Source: Deltaproteobacteria bacterium (lineage in GTDB: Bacteria; Desulfobacterota; Binatia; UBA9968). From it: 10,596 bases of DNA. How positions within the stretch are numbered: the stretch's first letter is position 1; each line of letters starts with the position of its first letter. The notes under the pieces are model-generated. The model was not told the DNA's origin, ran no database searches, and worked only from the letters and a program-made list of their open reading frames with translations. Of this stretch, positions 7,120 to 10,596 are shown piece after piece. The stretch spans positions 1-10,596 of the forward strand of contig JACPFE010000154.1 in the NCBI GenBank assembly GCA_016183145.1, in the 5' to 3' direction. The translations under genes and the position numbers were made by a program.

Positions 7120-9222
7120 ATGGGAATCTTCTCCGGGGAAAAGGCTCTTTGCTTCATTGCCCTGCCGCATCACAACCGCTTCCTCGTGCCAATCATGGAG
7201 GCGCTGCGTGAAAGGGGCATGCACATATCGTATTTTACCACTGCCGCCGAAGGCGCCTTCGAAATCACGCTCAATCAGGCGAATCTTCCGTATCGACATG
7301 TGCTGGATTACGCCGCGGGAGAAACCATCGAACGGACGCGCGCGGCGTATAACGAACTGCGACCCGTATTGCAGGAGAAAATCTTGAGCAACTACGTGCT
7401 CCAGTCGGTGCCGGTCGTCATCCAGGACAAGGTGATTCGTTCAGCGGTGGAGAACTTTTACTGTCTGGATCGCATGCTTGAGGTGGAAAAGCCGGACCTG
7501 CTATTCGCGCTCCACGAACTGAATCCCTGGGGCAAGATCCTGGGCTACCTTTCCCATGTCCACCGGATTCCCTATTTCACGCTGCAAGAAGGTCTTTACT
7601 ACGCCGACATTCACTACTACCGTTTCCATACTGACTATTCGACTGCCTGTCTGGTTTGGGGCGAGGACTGCCGCGAGATCCTGCTTAGAGCGGGCTGTGG
7701 CGATGACAAAGTCTTCCCGGTGGGGAATACGCATATCTGGAACGCGAAAAAAGAGTTTACCAATGAGGCCGTCGTTCGCGAGACCCGGGCCAGCTTGGGG
7801 ATCGCGCCGGAGCAGAAGATCATTCTCTTCTTGATGTCCCATTCTCACTACCAGCCTTTCGATGCCAGGATCTTTCTGCAGTGGATGAAAGCGCGCGGCG
7901 ACGCCGTCGCCGTCTTTAAGTGGCATCCGGTGACCGGAAAAGAGATTGTCGACCGGGCCCTCGACAAGATGCGAGACCATCCGGCTATTCGTAGTGTTCA
8001 CGGAACCGATACCTATGCTCTGATCGGAGCGAGCGACGTCTGCGTCACCGTAGGAAATTCGACGACGGGATTAGAGGCGCTTGTATTTGGAAAGCCGCTG
8101 CTGGAGGTCCGCCTGGCGGATCAAGACTATTCCTTTGCTGAACAAGGAGTCGCGGAGCCGGCGGCGGGCTTTGAAGATATTGGAGCGAGGTGTGACGCGA
8201 TTTTGTCGCAGGGCTTGCCAGAGAGTCGGCGGGATCAAGTAAAAGGATACTTGGCGCACAATTTTGCGTATCAAGACGGTCAGACGATGGAGCGCATCGT
8301 TGGCCTCGTAGAAGAGTCGCTGAAAGCCAACGGCGAAAAAGAAAGAGCCCCGCTCCCTTCACCCGGCTGGGCGAGTTGCCCATGCTCCATCCTGCTGCCG
8401 GTAAGCGATGCGCCGCCCGAGACTCTTCTCGCTACGCTTCAGGGCATAGCGTCCAATATTTCCGGGGAGCTTTTTGAAGTGGTGATTGTCAACTGCGCCG
8501 CCGGGAACGAGACGAACGACATCATCAACTCCCTGGGCGGAGACGTGAAGATCATCCCCGGAAAACCGGATTGGAGCTATTCCGAAGCGTGCAATCGGGC
8601 CGCAACAGAAGCCCATGGGAAGTATCTGGTTTTTCTAAAACCCGGGCTAGTCCCTGAAACGGGATGGCTCGAAGGGTTGCTCCGGGCCGCAGAAGAAAAA
8701 GGCGATCTCGGCGTTGTCGGCGGCATGCTGCTTAACAAAAACAATCTCTTATGGCACATCGGCATTGCGTTTGATGTCAATCAGGGTCCGTTTTCGATTT
8801 ACCGGATGTTGCCTCCGGCATTCTCCGGCGCGAAGAAACGGCGCGAGTTTGGCGCGGTTGAATTCCCGTTCTTGGCCGCGCGCGAGCTGTTTTACCGTCT
8901 GGGGGGGCTAAACACGGCTCTTTGCAATCGCTTCGAAGACATCGATTTTTGCCTGCGGGTAAAGCAAACTGGCCTGCGGGTCCTTTATGCGCCGGAAAGC
9001 CGAATTATCCGTCAGGCACCAAGCTGGGAGCCGAATCCGAACCAGGACCAGATAAACCGTATCCACTTTTACTCCCGTTGGACCGGTTCGCTATGGCAGG
9101 ACGACGCCGTATACCTCCAGGAAGACGGCCTGACTCACGACGCCCTGAGCGCTCTTTACCGGGAGCTCGCCAACCGGGTCGCTCATGGCGTTAGCCACCT
9201 CGGGATATCCCCTGGGCTTTAG
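7120..9222 (+). CDS. Two-domain glycosyltransferase: GT-B-like N-terminus fused to family 2 GT-A C-terminus
   Basis: ATG 7120 is served by GGAGG 7111-7115, whose first base is the last base of the previous stop codon. The product has 700 residues. Residues 1 to about 405 are GT-B-like: start KALCFIALPHHNRFLVPIMEAL, then LFALHELNPWGKILGYL, FPVGNTHIW, IILFLMSHSHYQPF, and VGNSTTGLEALVFGKPLLEV (311-330), a nucleotide-sugar-binding signature. A proline-rich linker (about 408-421) leads to a family 2 glycosyltransferase domain from SILLPVSD (423) with YLVFLKPGLVPETGWLEGLL, a VGGMLL strand and FEDIDFCLRV (605-614), where E606/D607 fit the catalytic-base motif. The usual DxD is replaced by a K-P-G segment, so metal binding may differ. 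No membrane helices are seen. The two halves may add two successive sugars. It is the last gene before the flagellin region; target and sugars are inferred from context only. Confidence 0.75.
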   Translation: MGIFSGEKALCFIALPHHNRFLVPIMEALRERGMHISYFTTAAEGAFEITLNQANLPYRHVLDYAAGETIERTRAAYNELRPVLQEKILSNYVLQSVPVVIQDKVIRSAVENFYCLDRMLEVEKPDLLFALHELNPWGKILGYLSHVHRIPYFTLQEGLYYADIHYYRFHTDYSTACLVWGEDCREILLRAGCGDDKVFPVGNTHIWNAKKEFTNEAVVRETRASLGIAPEQKIILFLMSHSHYQPFDARIFLQWMKARGDAVAVFKWHPVTGKEIVDRALDKMRDHPAIRSVHGTDTYALIGASDVCVTVGNSTTGLEALVFGKPLLEVRLADQDYSFAEQGVAEPAAGFEDIGARCDAILSQGLPESRRDQVKGYLAHNFAYQDGQTMERIVGLVEESLKANGEKERAPLPSPGWASCPCSILLPVSDAPPETLLATLQGIASNISGELFEVVIVNCAAGNETNDIINSLGGDVKIIPGKPDWSYSEACNRAATEAHGKYLVFLKPGLVPETGWLEGLLRAAEEKGDLGVVGGMLLNKNNLLWHIGIAFDVNQGPFSIYRMLPPAFSGAKKRREFGAVEFPFLAARELFYRLGGLNTALCNRFEDIDFCLRVKQTGLRVLYAPESRIIRQAPSWEPNPNQDQINRIHFYSRWTGSLWQDDAVYLQEDGLTHDALSALYRELANRVAHGVSHLGISPGL

Positions 9223-9364
9223 GGCCGCCGCGTCAATTTCATCGGCTCTAGAGGCGGGGATTTGCCGCCCTAAAAATCCGGCGCAGCCGGTCGGGAGCGG
9301 ACTGGCGGACCGGATCTTAAGGGTCTTTGTCCGTGAGCGCGCCTTGAAACAGCAGTTTTGGGCG

Positions 9365-9405
9365 GAAATCCTCCTCACCGGCTCAATTCGCGGATTTCGT
9401 TTCTA
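9365..9405 (+). terminator. Weak candidate terminator hairpin
   Basis: A 7-bp stem GAAATCC/GGATTTC (9365-9371 with 9392-9398) encloses a 20-nt loop and is followed by GTTTCTA. The stem is modest and the T-tract is interrupted, so this is a low-confidence end signal for the glycosylation operon. Confidence 0.2.
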
Positions 9406-9438
9406 AAGAATTTTTCATAGCCGCCGATTCTGATCTTG

Positions 9439-9461
9439 TCGGGAGCCGTTAATGCTCCCGA
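9439..9461. repeat. Perfect 8-bp inverted repeat upstream of the flagellin promoter
   Basis: TCGGGAGC and GCTCCCGA flank a 7-nt spacer (CGTTAAT). The palindrome ends 53 nt before the -35-like element of the flagellin promoter. No T-tract follows on either side, so it may be an operator-like site or a transcript hairpin; its function is unknown. Confidence 0.5.
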
Positions 9462-9514
9462 TATCAAGCCGTTTGGCCCGCTGCCCTGACCAAATCCCCG
9501 AAAGAGTTCCCTGT

Positions 9515-9542
9515 TAAAGTTTTCCGCGCAGTGTGCCGATCG
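9515..9542 (+). promoter_or_regulatory. Sigma-28 (FliA)-type flagellin promoter
   Basis: TAAAGTTT (9515-9522) and GCCGATCG (9535-9542) match the FliA consensus elements TAAAGTTT and GCCGATAA except for the last two bases of the -10. The gap is 12 nt against the usual 11, one base longer than ideal. A start near 9549 would give a leader of about 47 nt. Its position directly before flagellin supports class 3 flagellar control, with expression after hook completion when FlgM releases FliA. Confidence 0.82.
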
Positions 9543-9552
9543 TTTAATGCAA

Positions 9553-9588
9553 CGGGGGAAGGAAACCCCGAAAAAAAATCAAGGAGGA
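9553..9588 (+). promoter_or_regulatory. Flagellin leader: GGA-loop hairpin plus strong Shine-Dalgarno (possible CsrA target)
   Basis: CGGGG (9553-9557) can pair with CCCCG (9566-9570), placing GAAGGAAA in the loop, with GGA at 9561-9563. Eight A bases follow, then AAGGAGGAA (9581-9589), a strong ribosome binding site 7 nt before ATG 9596 that holds a second and third GGA. One GGA in a hairpin loop and one on the Shine-Dalgarno, about 23-26 nt apart, is the geometry of CsrA-repressed leaders such as Bacillus subtilis hag. The ribosome binding site is certain; CsrA control is inference. Confidence 0.5.
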
Positions 9589-9595
9589 ATAGTTT

Positions 9596-10596
9596 ATGGG
9601 ACTTACTATCAACACTAACATCTCGGCCCTCACGGCCCAGCGCAATTTGACGCGCGCTCAGGGAGGGTTGGAGAGATCGATTCAACGGCTCTCGACGGGT
9701 CTCCGTATTAACGGCGCCGTCGATGACGCTGCCGGTATGGCGATATCGGATCGGTTGACCGCGCAGATCCGAGGTCTGAATCAGGCGGTAAGAAACGCCA
9801 ATGACGGCGTGTCGGCCTTCCAGACGGCGGACGGATCGCTGAACGAGGTCTCGAACCTGCTCCAGCGGGCTCGTGAGTTGTCGGTTCAATCGGCCAACGA
9901 CTCCAACAGCTCCAGCGACCGTACCTCGTTGAACGCTGAAGTGAGCAACATCCTGGCTGAGTTGGACCGGTTGGCCAGCACGGTTCAATTCAACAACCGA
10001 AAACTGCTCGATGGCACTTTTACCAGCGCGCAGTTTCAGGTTGGGGCGAATGCCTATGAAACCGTGAGCGTTTCCATAAGCAGCGTCAACACCGCCGACC
10101 TTGGAGCAATAACACTGGCGGGTGTCGGGATGAGCAGCACAGGTTTTACCGACCTCACCTCGACTTCCGCAATCACGATCAACGGTATCTCGGTGACGAT
10201 CGGCGCCCAGACGACCATCGAAGGCGTCGTCAACGCGATCAACAACCAGACCGGCAATACTCTCGCGACGGCGAAAAAGAACAGCCAGACAATCGTTACC
10301 GACACCGGCTTTATTGCCCACACAACGGCTGCCTCGACAACGACCTTGACGATCAACGGTGTCGCGATCACCCTCACCACCGGCAACGCCGACTCGGCTT
10401 CCACGTTTATGGCCACGGTGAATGGATACACCAACCAGACCGGTGTTGTTGTGACAACGAGTTCCAGTGGCATCGTTTACACCCGCAGCAGCGGCGGCAC
10501 GATCGCTTTCGACGAAACCTCTGGCGGTACGGCCAGTGTCGGTGTTGGCAGCGCCGTAGCGGCCACCGCGTCGCGCACCTTCAACGCGGGCTTTAC
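9596..10596 (+). CDS. fliC: Flagellin (FliC/FlaA), N-terminal part, cut by the window end
   Basis: The frame is open from ATG 9596 to the window edge, giving 333 complete codons. MGLTINTNISALTAQRNL and RLSTGLRI...DDAAGMAISDRL are the canonical flagellin D0/D1 start. LLQRARELSVQSAND (about 89-103) is the D1 helix that contains the TLR5-recognised surface in other flagellins, followed by QFNNRKLLDG. From about residue 165 the sequence becomes variable and rich in Ser, Thr, Gly and Asn, as expected for the surface-exposed D2/D3 part that is O-glycosylated in other species, and it contains two flagellin IN motifs. Flagellin is exported by the flagellar type III system and polymerises into the filament. 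Its own sigma-28 promoter separates it from the upstream glycosylation genes, whose product is probably attached to it. The missing C-terminal D1/D0 leaves total length unknown. The reverse-strand open frames here are shadows. Confidence 0.97.
   Translation, partial: MGLTINTNISALTAQRNLTRAQGGLERSIQRLSTGLRINGAVDDAAGMAISDRLTAQIRGLNQAVRNANDGVSAFQTADGSLNEVSNLLQRARELSVQSANDSNSSSDRTSLNAEVSNILAELDRLASTVQFNNRKLLDGTFTSAQFQVGANAYETVSVSISSVNTADLGAITLAGVGMSSTGFTDLTSTSAITINGISVTIGAQTTIEGVVNAINNQTGNTLATAKKNSQTIVTDTGFIAHTTAASTTTLTINGVAITLTTGNADSASTFMATVNGYTNQTGVVVTTSSSGIVYTRSSGGTIAFDETSGGTASVGVGSAVAATASRTFNAGF
10169..10255 (+). repeat. Flagellin IN motif, copy 1 (protein level)
   Basis: Flagellin residues about 192-220 read AITINGISVTI then IEGVVNAINNQTG. 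The pattern T-I-N-G-hydrophobic followed by V-N-A-I-N matches the IN motif seen in hook-associated proteins and in variable regions of flagellins. Confidence 0.7.
10346..10516 (+). repeat. Flagellin IN motif, copy 2 (protein level)
   Basis: Flagellin residues about 251-307 read LTINGVAITL, then FMATVNGYTNQTG, then IVYTRSSGGTIAFDE. It parallels copy 1 (TINGxxxT, VNxxxNQTG) with a longer tail, so the variable domain probably arose by duplication and divergence of this unit. Confidence 0.65.

Larger units (their letters stand above)
9223..9595 (+). other. Non-coding region between glycosyltransferase operon and flagellin
   Basis: This 373-nt stretch has no convincing gene: the short open frames lack ribosome binding sites and recognisable proteins. 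It contains several inverted repeats: CCGGTC/GACCGG at 9287-9292 and 9308-9313; GAAATCC/GGATTTC at 9365-9371 and 9392-9398, followed by GTTTCT; and the perfect 8-bp pair at 9439-9461. A 9-nt direct repeat, GTCGGGAGC, occurs at 9290-9298 and 9438-9446. None is a textbook terminator with a U-tract, so where the upstream transcript ends is unclear. The last 80 nt hold the flagellin promoter and leader. Confidence 0.7.

Noticed and set aside
9185..9406. Small forward open frame (73 codons) after the last glycosyltransferase
   Set aside because: It starts inside the previous gene, has no ribosome binding site and its translation looks like no protein family.
9474..9488. Possible sigma-54 promoter (TGGCCCGCTGCC)
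   Set aside because: The GG and GC dinucleotides are not at the required 10-nt spacing, and a clear sigma-28 site lies nearer the flagellin start.
9464..10321. Long reverse-strand open frame opposite flagellin (285 codons)
   Set aside because: The forward strand is unmistakable flagellin; the reverse frame has no known family features and no promoter or ribosome binding site that stands out.
1..10596. CRISPR arrays, tRNA/rRNA genes, insertion sequences, attachment sites
   Set aside because: No spaced direct-repeat array, cloverleaf-like sequence, transposase or integrase motif was seen on reading through the window.

Overview
The window reads as the 3' part of a flagellin glycosylation locus followed directly by the flagellin gene. 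Every gene supported here lies on the + strand. The DNA is GC-rich (high fifties to about 60 % by eye, not computed). Gram-negative-style features are present: good AGGAGG ribosome binding sites, a sigma-28-type flagellin promoter, and tightly packed or overlapping genes. The organism is a motile bacterium, but the sequence does not fix its phylum; a proteobacterial or environmental candidate-phylum lineage would fit.

Layout: (1) 1-282, the C-terminus of PseG, the UDP-sugar hydrolase of pseudaminic acid synthesis. (2) 279-1055, a formyltransferase with the N-x-H...D catalytic set. (3) 1057-1935, a PseI/NeuB-type nonulosonate synthase whose TIM barrel looks intact but whose C-terminal SAF (antifreeze-like) domain is broken; its tail survives in another reading frame up to 2054. 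(4) 2038-2724, a class I SAM methyltransferase. (5) 2717-3766, a Gfo/Idh/MocA dehydrogenase. (6) 3742-5805, a fusion of an SpsF-type cytidylyltransferase with a class III (glutamate-1-semialdehyde type) PLP aminotransferase. (7) 5828-7111, a GT-B-like putative glycosyltransferase. (8) 7120-9222, a two-domain protein with an N-terminal GT-B-like half and a C-terminal family 2 glycosyltransferase. (9) 9223-9595, a non-coding region with inverted repeats, a sigma-28 promoter and a structured leader. (10) 9596 to the window end, a flagellin with a canonical N-terminal D0/D1 region and two flagellin IN motifs, cut by the window edge.

Proposed logic (inference): PseG and PseI, with PseB, PseC and a CMP-transferase presumably upstream, make a pseudaminic-acid-like nonulosonic acid. 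The formyltransferase could put an N-formyl group where PseH normally puts N-acetyl. The methyltransferase, dehydrogenase, cytidylyltransferase and aminotransferase form a tailoring or second-sugar module. The two large glycosyltransferases would transfer the product(s) to flagellin or extend the glycan. Genes 1-8 are packed tightly enough to be one operon, while flagellin has its own promoter. Its short leader carries a GGA-containing hairpin plus a GGA-containing Shine-Dalgarno, resembling CsrA-controlled flagellin leaders.

The points most worth following up are the damaged synthase gene, the cytidylyltransferase-aminotransferase fusion with its neighbours, the two uncommon glycosyltransferases beside flagellin, and the possible CsrA-type leader.
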